Notes: generated by a model from the sequence alone, not told the origin. Positions 1 to 5,651 are shown, numbered from the stretch's first letter. The stretch: DNA of 6,480 nucleotides from Candidatus Methanomethylophilaceae archaeon (GCA_017395275.1 JAFPVN010000182.1:1-6480); one strand, 5' to 3'. Numbers and translations: made by a program.

Positions 1-484
1 CCGCTTCCTCGGGGGTCACCCCGGCGGTCTCCAGGCAGCTGTTTATGAGCTCCTGCTTGGTCACCCACCTGTCGTAGGGGCATCCGCGGATCGTCAGGAA
101 GCATCCGTCGAGGTCCATCGCCTGGAAGGACTTGATCGCGAAGTCCTCCAGCATCATCGTGGCCACGGAGAGCATATACCTCCCCGAGAGCTCGATTACG
201 GTCTCATCCACGCCGGGATACTCCAGGAAGTTGTAGTACTCCTCGTTCCTGCCGTATGTCTTGGCGAATTCGATGGCCATGGGGGCCACCTGGTCGTCGG
301 AGAGCCCGAAGATCCATTGGATGCCTTTGGAGAAGGGTCCGCAGAGGCTCTCGAGCCATCTCTCGCGGGGCTGCGCCTGGAATCCGTGCTCCTTGATCAT
401 GATGTCGAAGGTGGCGAAGGATCCGGGGGACGTGTCCATGAGCGTACCGTCCTTGTCGAAGATGATGAGCCTCTTGCCTTCCAT
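1..484 (-). CDS. HAD-superfamily hydrolase, phosphoglycolate phosphatase-like (3' end outside window)
   Basis: Seen: 161 codons from an ATG at 484 to the window edge, no stop reached. Residues 9-15 read FDKDGTL, the HAD motif I, with Asp10 as the expected nucleophile and Asp12 as the general acid. A helical stretch (about residues 20-90) follows and fits a C1-type cap. Motif II is probably the Thr in SVAT (about 106-109), and the motif III lysine is probably Lys143 in TKQELI. Motif IV (the GDxxxD metal site) would lie beyond the window. Known: enzymes of this class are cytosolic Mg-dependent phosphatases acting on small phosphorylated metabolites; the substrate cannot be read from sequence. 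The start is chosen because the motif I strand begins right after it. There is no Shine-Dalgarno upstream, and a TATA-like box lies 22-29 bp before the ATG, so a leaderless mRNA is likely. The gene is divergent from the TetR gene. Family assignment is firm; the specific activity is not. Confidence 0.9.
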   Translation of the reverse strand, partial: MEGKRLIIFDKDGTLMDTSPGSFATFDIMIKEHGFQAQPRERWLESLCGPFSKGIQWIFGLSDDQVAPMAIEFAKTYGRNEEYYNFLEYPGVDETVIELSGRYMLSVATMMLEDFAIKSFQAMDLDGCFLTIRGCPYDRWVTKQELINSCLETAGVTPEEA

Positions 485-505
485 GGGACGTTAAAGGAAA
501 GCGGC

Positions 506-513
506 CATATAAC
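506..513 (-). promoter_or_regulatory. TATA-like box of the HAD hydrolase gene
   Basis: Read on the minus strand this is GTTATATG, 22-29 bp upstream of the ATG at 484. Archaeal transcription usually starts about 22-27 bp downstream of the TATA box, which would place the start at or next to the ATG. The absence of any ribosome-binding site supports a leaderless transcript. Not experimentally shown. Confidence 0.5.
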
Positions 514-638
514 TTGAACGGTCCGGGAAGATTCATGCCGTCCCAGTACGGATCCCGCGATTACAGAAGATATCATTAACCCCCTCCCGGTATGCGTTCC
601 TTTTTTTCCAGCGGTTGTGCCAGAATCCTGAGTTCAAA

Positions 639-648
639 CTAAATAAAG
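639..648 (+). promoter_or_regulatory. TATA-like box of the TetR gene
   Basis: CTAAATAAAG lies about 50 bp upstream of the ATG at 697, which predicts a leader of roughly 25 nt that includes the AAGGAGAT ribosome-binding site. An 8-bp perfect palindrome GAATATTC (653-660) lies between this box and the expected transcription start and could be a self-regulation site. A second AT-rich candidate, TGTATTTATT (665-674), is closer to the gene but would leave almost no room for the ribosome-binding site. Confidence 0.4.
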
Positions 649-680
649 GGTTGAATATTCCAATATGTATTTATTCCCGA

Positions 681-687
681 AGGAGAT
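681..687 (+). promoter_or_regulatory. Ribosome-binding site of the TetR gene
   Basis: AGGAGAT ends 9 nt before the ATG at 697. It is a good Shine-Dalgarno match with slightly long spacing, and it fixes the start codon. Confidence 0.7.
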
Positions 688-696
688 ATTATAATC

Positions 697-1281
697 ATGG
701 CCCGCCGCGTTCTCGTCAACATCGACGACAGGATTATAGACGCCGTCATGGACATCGGAGCGACGGAAGGCATCGCCGGGATATCCGCCCCGAAGGTGGC
801 CAAGATGTGCGGGATCTCCCATTTCACGTGCTTCGACCATTTCGGTACGAAGGAGAACATGCTGAAGCAGGCCGCCATCGCCTTCGAGAACAAGTACATG
901 AACGTGCTGATGAACCACATGTCCACCCACAAGGACATCGAGGAACTGTGGCTGGATATGCTCGACGAGCTCTCCAAGGACGCCAACGGCACGCTGTATT
1001 ATCTGAACTACACGTCCGCCTTCGGATTCAAGCCCACTCCCCAGAACATCAACTTCGAGACGTACAAGGGCGCGCTGATCAAGGCCATCGGCGAAGAGAT
1101 CGGCGATTTCTCCGACGCGATGTACATGCTCACATGGGATTACCTTTCCACCAACTGTTTCCTCTACGCAAGATACATCATAAGGAAGCAGATGCCCGAC
1201 AAACCCGAGGTCAGGAAGTTCGTGAAGGATCTGGTCTTCCAGGGCGTGCACAACATCTTCAAGACCTACAAGAAGGATTGA
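697..1281 (+). CDS. TetR/AcrR-family transcriptional regulator
   Basis: Seen: 194 residues, a typical length for TetR proteins. The N-terminus (about residues 10-56) has the three-helix DNA-binding layout: helix 1 around IIDAVMDIGATEG, then the helix-turn-helix from about 30 to 50 (ISAPKVAKMCGISHFTCFDHF), followed by the usual GTKENML segment that starts helix 4. The remainder (about 57-194) is helical, as expected of the ligand-binding and dimer domain, and has no recognisable ligand signature. Known: such proteins are usually dimeric repressors that bind short palindromes and are released by a small hydrophobic ligand. Neighbours: it faces the ABC exporter genes convergently, so it is not in their operon, but TetR repressors often control a nearby exporter; that link is inference. 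Candidate operators are the palindrome at 653-660 in its own promoter and the inverted repeat at 1355-1377. It ends in TGA. Confidence 0.93.
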   Translation: MARRVLVNIDDRIIDAVMDIGATEGIAGISAPKVAKMCGISHFTCFDHFGTKENMLKQAAIAFENKYMNVLMNHMSTHKDIEELWLDMLDELSKDANGTLYYLNYTSAFGFKPTPQNINFETYKGALIKAIGEEIGDFSDAMYMLTWDYLSTNCFLYARYIIRKQMPDKPEVRKFVKDLVFQGVHNIFKTYKKD

Positions 1282-1354
1282 ATTCAGGATCCTTCGCACC
1301 ATGTGTGTGCCGGTTTGCTAAAGTTGGTATTTAAACCCCTTTAATTAAGCGAAA

Positions 1355-1377
1355 ATAACTAAAGCGATTTTAGTTAT
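1355..1377. repeat. Inverted repeat ATAACTAAA-N5-TTTAGTTAT, possible operator or RNA hairpin
   Basis: The two 9-bp arms (1355-1363 and 1369-1377) are perfectly complementary around a 5-bp spacer. The repeat lies 74 bp past the TetR stop, in the spacer between convergent genes, within an AT-rich stretch. It could be a weak hairpin in the TetR mRNA 3' end or a protein-binding palindrome. There is no run of T directly after it, so it is not a standard bacterial-type terminator. Confidence 0.55.
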
Positions 1378-1427
1378 CCGAACGTAATTAAAATTTTCCA
1401 GATTTATTTTAATAACATCCGATTAAC

Positions 1428-1449
1428 AAAAAAAGAGCCGATTTTTTTT
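1428..1449. terminator. Bidirectional A-run/T-run terminator between convergent genes
   Basis: A run of seven A (1428-1434) and a run of eight T (1442-1449) are separated by GAGCCGA. The T-run would stop plus-strand transcription from the TetR gene, and the A-run reads as seven T on the minus strand and would stop the ABC exporter mRNA about 75 nt past its last codon. Archaeal RNA polymerase terminates at such oligo-T tracts. The position between two converging genes fits well. Confidence 0.6.
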
Positions 1450-1506
1450 GATCATCCGGAGGATTCGGAACCCGTCAGGATATGACCGCATCCGGGAGGA
1501 AGAAGG

Positions 1507-2289
1507 TCAGACCTCCCTCCTCCTGAACAGGAAGTACCCTGCTACGGCGGGGACCAGTCCCCACAGCACCATCACCAGCGAATCCCTGACGGGGTTCGCG
1601 ATGGGTCCGTCGAAGCAGTTGACGACCGCCGCGGATGCCACATCGAGGACGTACCACATCTCGCTTGGATCGATGTCCATCGCCAGCACGGCGACCATGG
1701 CGATCACCATCGGCGCCATCAGGATGAAGATGAACGTCAGGATGGATGCCGAGCTCGACTTCTTCATCAGCGCACTGAAGAACAGCGCTATCCCGGTGAG
1801 GGAGAACGCGTACACTGCGCAGTAGCCGAAGGATGCGGCCATCTCGGAGGCCACGCCGCCGGTCTTGATCGCCACGGCAACGGCAGAGAGGACGAAGTAC
1901 AGCAGCACGATGCCCAGGTTGAGCACGTATGCGGCGCAGAACTTGCCTATGACGATGGAGTACTTGCGCACGGGCTTGGTGAACAGGGTGAGGGCAGTCC
2001 TGTCCTCGAACTCCGAGACGATGGTCACGGAAGAGAACAGCGTCGCGCCTATGAGCAGCAGGAGCTGCAGGAACGAGATGTAGGACTGCGTTGCGCCCCT
2101 CACGGTCATGTCCGAGTCGGCGAAAGCGAACATGATCCATGTGACCAGAGCGTAAAGTGCCAGTATGAGTCCTCCGAAGATGAAGATCTTCTTCCCGTGG
2201 AAGAACTTGAGGATCTCGTACCTTCCTACGATTACCGCCTGACGGAGGTCGTCGCCGACGTCTATGGATGCCTTCTGTTTTCCCTCCAT
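1507..2289 (-). CDS. ABC-2 type transporter permease
   Basis: Seen: 260 residues with six hydrophobic segments at about 35-56, 72-92, 118-141, 154-175, 182-204 and 237-255. This is the usual six-helix ABC-2 half-transporter layout with a cytoplasmic N-terminus. Between helices 2 and 3 is the segment SEFEDRTALTLFTKPVRKY (about 92-110), matching the conserved E-x(3-5)-TL-xLxTKPVxR pattern that contacts the ATPase in this family. The C-terminus ends in the positively charged FRRREV. Known: a dimer of this subunit with two ATPases exports lipids, peptides, antibiotics or similar compounds across the cytoplasmic membrane; the substrate is not evident. The start at 2289 is supported by a perfect GAGGTGAT three bases upstream, overlapping the stop of the ATPase gene, so the two are translated together. 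It ends in TGA and is followed by the terminator at 1428-1434. Confidence 0.92.
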   Translation of the reverse strand: MEGKQKASIDVGDDLRQAVIVGRYEILKFFHGKKIFIFGGLILALYALVTWIMFAFADSDMTVRGATQSYISFLQLLLLIGATLFSSVTIVSEFEDRTALTLFTKPVRKYSIVIGKFCAAYVLNLGIVLLYFVLSAVAVAIKTGGVASEMAASFGYCAVYAFSLTGIALFFSALMKKSSSASILTFIFILMAPMVIAMVAVLAMDIDPSEMWYVLDVASAAVVNCFDGPIANPVRDSLVMVLWGLVPAVAGYFLFRRREV

Positions 2290-2292
2290 GGA

Positions 2293-2300
2293 ATCACCTC
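2293..2300 (-). promoter_or_regulatory. Ribosome-binding site of the permease, embedded in the ATPase stop
   Basis: On the minus strand GAGGTGAT is fully complementary to the conserved archaeal 16S rRNA 3' end, and the TGA stop of the ATPase gene lies inside it. Three bases separate it from the permease ATG. Ribosomes ending the ATPase are therefore placed at the permease start, which suggests translational coupling. Confidence 0.8.
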
Positions 2301-3232
2301 GACTCCTTGATCATGTTGAGGTAGATGCTCTCGAGGGCCTCATCCTCGTTCATGCTGTATGCTTTGATCCCCGCGGAGGTGATCCTGTTGAGCAGTTCCA
2401 TCTGTTCCCGGTCCCCTCCCTTGAATCCGAACCTTACGGTGTTGCCACCGTAGGTTACGTTGGAGACGTTGGGGAACGATGCGATGGTGTCCGCATCCTG
2501 TTTGGTGGCGCCTCCGACGATCTTGACGCTGATGTTCCTGAGGCTGTTGGAGCCCAGGACGTCGTCGATGTCGCCTTCCAGAAGGAAGGTTCCGTGGTTG
2601 ATCATCACTATGCGGTCGCACATGTCGCTGACCTCGTGCAGCATGTGCGAGCTCATGAGTATGGTGAGCTGGTTGTGCCTGGACCTGAGGTTCTTGAGGA
2701 TGTCCCTGGTCTCGGCCATACCTCTGGGATCGAGACCGGATGTCGGTTCGTCGAGGATGATGATGCTGGGATCGTTCAGCATCGAAAGACCGATGGAGAT
2801 CCTCTGCCTCATGCCCTTGGAGAATGTACCGATCTTCTTGTCGGCCCACTCGGACATCTTCATCTCATCGAGGATCTCGATGGTCTGGGTCTTTATCGAT
2901 TCCTTGGACATCCCGAACAGTTGGCCGACGTACTCGAAGGTCTGTACCGGCGAGAGATAGGGATAGAACTCGGGGGTCTCGACGACGGTTCCCACGCCCT
3001 TGAGGGCGTTCTTCGCGTCGACGGTGACGTCTATGCCGTTGAGGTAAGCGTTGCCCGATGTCGCGTTTATCAGGTTCGTGAGAATCTTGAGCGTGGTGCT
3101 CTTGCCCGCACCGTTCGGCCCCAGGAAACCGGTGAAGCTGTTCTTCCTCACCTTGAAGGACAGGTCGTTGACGGCGACGAAGTCCTTGTACTGCTTCCTC
3201 AGGCTCTCTATCACTATCGGATCCGAGGTCAT
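2294..3232 (-). CDS. ABC transporter ATP-binding protein (ABC-2 exporter type)
   Basis: Seen: 312 residues. The Walker A motif GPNGAGKST is at 38-46, the signature FSKGMRQR at 137-144 (canonical LSGGQ degenerated to FSKGM, common in this subfamily), Walker B IIILDEPTSGLD at 157-168 with catalytic Glu162, and the H-loop histidine at about 196 in MSSHMLHEV. The Q-loop region reads VVETPEFYPYLS (83-94), the form seen in BcrA- and lantibiotic-immunity-like exporters, which have Glu in place of Gln. About 100 residues follow the nucleotide-binding core and form the accessory C-terminal domain usual for these ATPases. It drives the permease encoded 4 bp downstream. The ATG at 3232 is preceded by no good ribosome-binding site, but a TATA-like box (3261-3270) lies about 30 bp upstream, so the leader would be very short. 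The substrate is unknown. Confidence 0.95.
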   Translation of the reverse strand: MTSDPIVIESLRKQYKDFVAVNDLSFKVRKNSFTGFLGPNGAGKSTTLKILTNLINATSGNAYLNGIDVTVDAKNALKGVGTVVETPEFYPYLSPVQTFEYVGQLFGMSKESIKTQTIEILDEMKMSEWADKKIGTFSKGMRQRISIGLSMLNDPSIIILDEPTSGLDPRGMAETRDILKNLRSRHNQLTILMSSHMLHEVSDMCDRIVMINHGTFLLEGDIDDVLGSNSLRNISVKIVGGATKQDADTIASFPNVSNVTYGGNTVRFGFKGGDREQMELLNRITSAGIKAYSMNEDEALESIYLNMIKESR

Positions 3233-3260
3233 GTTATCCGGTTCGGTCTATCCCGCATAC

Positions 3261-3270
3261 GTATATATTA
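3261..3270 (-). promoter_or_regulatory. TATA-like box of the ABC exporter operon
   Basis: Read on the minus strand, TAATATATAC lies 29-38 bp upstream of the ATPase ATG at 3232 and predicts a leader of only about 5-12 nt. An 8-bp palindrome ATACGTAT (3257-3264) overlaps its downstream edge, and the 9-bp direct repeat ATCCCGCAT lies on each side (3250-3258 and 3287-3295). Either could be a regulator site. Confidence 0.5.
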
Positions 3271-3309
3271 GTTGTCGGGTGCGAAGATCCCGCATGGGGA
3301 TTCATCATC

Positions 3310-3317
3310 CTTATCTA
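3310..3317 (+). promoter_or_regulatory. Possible TATA-like box of the GNAT gene
   Basis: CTTATCTA-like sequence 22-29 bp upstream of the ATG at 3339. The spacing matches that of the HAD gene, and no Shine-Dalgarno site is visible, so a leaderless transcript is likely. The match to a TATA consensus is only moderate. Confidence 0.35.
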
Positions 3318-3338
3318 CGATGTGATAGACTCTCGGCC

Positions 3339-3827
3339 ATGGAATTCGTCAGAAAGAGGCCTGAGGATGCGGAGGAACTGTCGGAGTACCTGCATCCTAT
3401 ATGGCATGAGGTGTTCGACCCGCTGATGCCCTACGAGGAGGCGGAGTACATCTTCACCACCTGGACGAATCCCGATGCAATCAGGAAGGCGATGTCCGAC
3501 GGATATGAGTTCGGTTATGTGTATCGTGATTCCGAACGTCTGGGTCTTTACTCATACCATCTACAGGACGACAAGAGATTCTACATCAACAAGCTCTACT
3601 ACGAACCGCAGTTCAGAGGGAAGGGGCTCGGCAACGAGGCCCTCAGGAAGATGATCTCGATCGCAAGGGAGAACGAATGCTCGGAGGTCTATCTCAACGT
3701 CTACTACAGGAACGAGAGGGCCTTCAAGGCGTACCTGAGAGCGGGTCTCACCGATTACTACCGCTACAGCGAGGACATCGGCGGAGGGTACTCCCGCGAG
3801 GATTACATCATGAGCATGAAACTCTGA
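3339..3827 (+). CDS. GNAT-family N-acetyltransferase
   Basis: Seen: 162 residues, the usual length of a single GNAT domain. The strand YINKLYYEP (82-90) leads into the acetyl-CoA pyrophosphate loop QFRGKGLGNEAL (91-102), which carries the R-G-x-G-x-G pattern. The second half has LNVYYRNERAFKAYLRAGL (about 119-137), the conserved N...A...Y...G region with Asn120 and Tyr132 placed to support catalysis. Known: these cytosolic enzymes transfer an acetyl group from acetyl-CoA to an amine on a small molecule, peptide or protein N-terminus; which one cannot be told. The reading frame is open for 288 bp upstream of 3339, but that part lies antisense to the ABC ATPase and has no coding character, so the ATG at 3339 is chosen. 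The 3' end overlaps the broken rloB gene on the other strand by 20 bp. It ends in TGA. Confidence 0.92.
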   Translation: MEFVRKRPEDAEELSEYLHPIWHEVFDPLMPYEEAEYIFTTWTNPDAIRKAMSDGYEFGYVYRDSERLGLYSYHLQDDKRFYINKLYYEPQFRGKGLGNEALRKMISIARENECSEVYLNVYYRNERAFKAYLRAGLTDYYRYSEDIGGGYSREDYIMSMKL

Positions 3828-4208
3828 TTTTTTCCTTCAGAATTGCCTTGATCTTGTCTGAAAGTATCTTCTCAGACAGAATGCTCCCCTCGTTGGCCTC
3901 AATAACGGATTCGACCACCTTGCCGACAAACAAAGCCCCGGAATATTCTCCTGTCCTCAGCATATGGAGGTAATCGCCGACCAAATCCAGGATTTTCAGG
4001 GGATCGCTGAATCCGATCTGCAGTATATACCTCTGCATCACGACTACATCCGTCAAAACCTCTGATGGTTTGCTGCGGATATGATTTCTAGTGCGGTAAA
4101 GTAACAGGGCTCGGTGACGTATCCTTCGGAGAAGATGATATACTTGGGCTTCTTTGTGCGGCCCTCGGAAGGTCTTGTTATCGAATCGAAGGACTCCAAC
4201 GGCTTCAT
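3808..4208 (-). pseudogene. rloB: rloB-like gene, frameshifted and lacking its C-terminal half
   Basis: Seen: an ATG at 4208, two bases after the stop of the AAA ATPase gene and behind GGAGTGA (4211-4217), opens a frame of 51 codons ending at TGA 4053-4055. Residues 22-37 read KYIIFSEGYVTEPCYF, the RloB N-terminal signature (hydrophobic strand, then E-G-x-x-T-E-P-x-Y-F). Sense coding then continues in the -1 frame, with SDPLKILDLVGDYLHML, up to a stop at 3808. Adding one T to the TTTT run at 4055-4058 (minus-strand sense) joins both parts into a smooth 133-residue protein. Known: RloB (PF13707) is a TOPRIM-like protein paired with an RloA/AAA15 ATPase. Odd: the second acidic cluster (D-x-D type) expected further on is absent, and the frame instead runs into the end of the GNAT gene, so the gene looks truncated as well as frameshifted. 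A product is unlikely to be active. A sequencing slip could explain the frameshift but not the missing end. Confidence 0.78.
3828..3833 (+). terminator. T-run directly after the GNAT stop
   Basis: Six T follow the TGA stop without a gap, enough for archaeal oligo-T termination. A hairpin-capable repeat, TGTCTGA-N10-TCAGACA (3855-3878), lies a little further on and could add 3'-end structure. Confidence 0.35.
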
Positions 4209-4210
4209 AT

Positions 4211-5515
4211 TCACTCCGGATCGGGGAATATCTCCCTGAAGCAGGGCACTGCGCCATATCTCCCCTCGAGATATGCCTTGTCTATCTTCCTGTCCGACCG
4301 CTCGTTGAACTCCTCCAGGGAGAATAGCACAGATGCACCGTCCCGCTTCTCCATGAACCAGATCTCATCCCTGCGCAGGAGGTCCAGATCCATAAGCCTC
4401 GATTCGTGGGTGGTGGTGATAAGTTGCCTGCGAAGGCTGTTGCTGAGCTTCTCGAAGTCGCGAACGAACTTCTTGGTGAGTTGGGGGTGCATGCTGCGGT
4501 CCAGCTCGTCTATCACGTATACGAGATCCTCCTCGTCCTGGGGATCCAATATGGGAGTGAGATCGAATAGTCTGTTTGTACCGTCGGATTCCTCGTAGTA
4601 CTCGAACAGATTCCCGTCGTGGTCGAACATCATCTTCTTAACCATGGGCCTACCGTTCTCATCGAAGAAGAAAGGGAATTTTCCAACTGCGCCGCCGTCG
4701 ATGACTCCGCAGGGTTCGTCTCCGACGACCTTCGTGTTAAGGTTGCGCGCGACGTTATAGAGCACATCGGGGGGGATGGGGTTGTGCATCTCATCCAGGG
4801 GCTGATATTCTATCCCGGATATGCCCGTACCGTATGCGGGAAGCACGCCCTTGGTGAAAGCATCCCTCCTCTTGGTGAATCTGAAACCCGTCGCGCCCCC
4901 TGCGGTGATTATCCTCAACGAATTGAGGAACCACCTCAGGACCTTATGTACTGTGCCCAGACCGCCTTTCTTGTTGGGAGGAACCTTGGACAGGATGGTG
5001 AGGAAGGGTACGGAATGATAGTTCTTAGCTTCAGAGCGATAAACCGCGAAAAACATCTTGTCGTTGGAATCAAGATTCAATCCGGTAGTTATCTTGTCCT
5101 TCTCTCTTGAGAATATTGTAACAGTTCTGCCGGTTTTAGCGCATTTGAGCCATTCCGACTGTATGGACCCCGAGGAAAGAAGAATCTCAATACCGTAGAT
5201 GTACTTCTCATCCTTAATGCTGAATACGAACTCGAAAGCGGTGCCCTTCTTCTCATTTGAGGGATTGATCCTGCAATAGTCTGTAGGAGGGATCCTGATG
5301 TTGAATCCCAGGAGATTCCTTACGGCAGCCATTGCCTTGATCAGATTGCTCTTCCCGGATGCGTTGGATCCGAAAATTGCCGCAGTCTTCAGTACACTGT
5401 ATCCTTTGATGTCGTACACGTGATCGCTGTTGTTCCGGGATGATCCGGCAATCATCGTAAGTTTCTGTTCGGTATCGAATGATTTATAGTTCTCAACACG
5501 GAATTGTATCAGCAT
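4211..5515 (-). CDS. rloA: AAA15-family ATPase, RloA-like (partner of the broken rloB)
   Basis: Seen: 434 residues starting MLIQFRVENYKSF, the standard opening of SMC/OLD-like ATPases of the AAA15 group (COG1106, AAA_21). Walker A GSNASGKS is at 49-56; a divergent middle region (about 60-300) follows; then the signature-like SDGTNRLFDL (310-319), Walker B LVYVIDELDRSMHP (331-344) with catalytic Glu337, and the switch histidine His370 in ITTTHESRLMD. The end, RRDEIWFMEK through YLEGRYGAVP (381-424), is typical of RloA-type proteins. All ATPase motifs are intact. Known: members act as ATP-driven sensor or clamp proteins that control a nuclease-like partner, as in AbiL- and PARIS-type phage defence. 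The partner gene follows after 2 bp but is decayed. The start is supported by GGTGA four bases upstream. Codon choice is less GC-rich at third positions than in neighbouring genes (by eye), hinting at separate acquisition. Confidence 0.9.
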   Translation of the reverse strand: MLIQFRVENYKSFDTEQKLTMIAGSSRNNSDHVYDIKGYSVLKTAAIFGSNASGKSNLIKAMAAVRNLLGFNIRIPPTDYCRINPSNEKKGTAFEFVFSIKDEKYIYGIEILLSSGSIQSEWLKCAKTGRTVTIFSREKDKITTGLNLDSNDKMFFAVYRSEAKNYHSVPFLTILSKVPPNKKGGLGTVHKVLRWFLNSLRIITAGGATGFRFTKRRDAFTKGVLPAYGTGISGIEYQPLDEMHNPIPPDVLYNVARNLNTKVVGDEPCGVIDGGAVGKFPFFFDENGRPMVKKMMFDHDGNLFEYYEESDGTNRLFDLTPILDPQDEEDLVYVIDELDRSMHPQLTKKFVRDFEKLSNSLRRQLITTTHESRLMDLDLLRRDEIWFMEKRDGASVLFSLEEFNERSDRKIDKAYLEGRYGAVPCFREIFPDPE

Positions 5516-5519
5516 ATTG

Positions 5520-5524
5520 TCACC
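5520..5524 (-). promoter_or_regulatory. Ribosome-binding site of the AAA15 ATPase gene
   Basis: GGTGA on the minus strand, four bases before the ATG at 5515, matches the anti-Shine-Dalgarno core and fixes the start. It sits directly beside the inner palindrome (5526-5544), so a protein bound there, or an RNA structure, could also affect translation. Confidence 0.65.
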
Positions 5525-5525
5525 G

Positions 5526-5544
5526 TTATCGATTATTTCGATAA
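5526..5544. promoter_or_regulatory. Operator-like palindrome, proximal copy: TTATCGA-N5-TCGATAA
   Basis: Two perfectly complementary 7-bp arms (5526-5532 and 5538-5544) flank the spacer TTATT. The copy lies 11-29 bp upstream of the ATPase ATG, over the transcription start predicted from the TATA-like box at 5561-5569. Binding here would block initiation. The same 7-bp arms with the same 5-bp spacing recur at 5587-5605. Confidence 0.7.
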
Positions 5545-5560
5545 AGATGTTTATTATTAG

Positions 5561-5569
5561 TATTATATG
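5561..5569 (-). promoter_or_regulatory. TATA-like box of the ATPase/rloB operon
   Basis: CATATAATA on the minus strand, with a predicted start near 5539, gives a leader of about 25 nt that includes the GGTGA site. A second candidate, TAATATATAG at 5575-5584 (minus strand), would start near 5553. In both cases the two palindromes lie on either side of the box. Confidence 0.45.
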
Positions 5570-5582
5570 CGCAACTATATAT

Positions 5583-5609
5583 TAGATTATCGAAAAAATC
5601 GATAATCTA
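5583..5609. promoter_or_regulatory. Operator-like palindrome, distal copy with 11-bp arms around AAAAA
   Basis: The arms TAGATTATCGA (5583-5593) and TCGATAATCTA (5599-5609) are perfectly complementary around AAAAA. The inner core TTATCGA-N5-TCGATAA is identical in arms and spacing to the copy at 5526-5544; the centres are 61 bp apart, close to six helical turns. It lies just upstream of the likely TATA box. On the minus strand the A-run becomes six T, so it may also help end the mRNA of the surface protein gene. Confidence 0.72.
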
Positions 5610-5651
5610 CGGAATGTGTCACAGTTATGATCTGCGATATGGGGAGTTCGT

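Noticed and set aside
601..607. Run of seven T as a terminator
   Set aside because: On the plus strand no gene ends before it (the HAD gene runs the other way), so there is no transcript that it would obviously stop.
634..1302. Long open frame on the minus strand across the TetR gene
   Set aside because: The antisense frame has no recognisable motif, while the plus strand encodes a full TetR protein with a ribosome-binding site.
2264..3271. Long open frame on the plus strand across the ABC ATPase gene
   Set aside because: It is the antisense of a gene with complete ABC motifs and shows no domain of its own; the high GC content keeps such shadow frames open.
3051..3338. N-terminal extension of the GNAT protein
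   Set aside because: The extension lies antisense to the ABC ATPase gene and its promoter and adds no GNAT element; the ATG at 3339 gives a domain of standard length.
3855..3878. Inverted repeat TGTCTGA-N10-TCAGACA as an operator or terminator
   Set aside because: It lies inside the rloB remnant, encodes the near-repeat SEKILSDKI, and has no T-run after it; a chance result of coding sequence is as likely.
4045..4055. Stop-codon readthrough or pyrrolysine insertion in the rloB frame
   Set aside because: The first stop is TGA, not TAG, and the original frame meets TAG two codons later without any RloB-like sequence following.
4050..4062. Programmed +1 frameshift like that of the RF2 gene (AGG TTT TGA C resembles its CTT TGA C context)
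   Set aside because: The +1 frame downstream reads arginine- and proline-rich nonsense, whereas the RloB-like sequence continues in the -1 frame; no standard X XXY YYZ slip heptamer is in the zero frame either.
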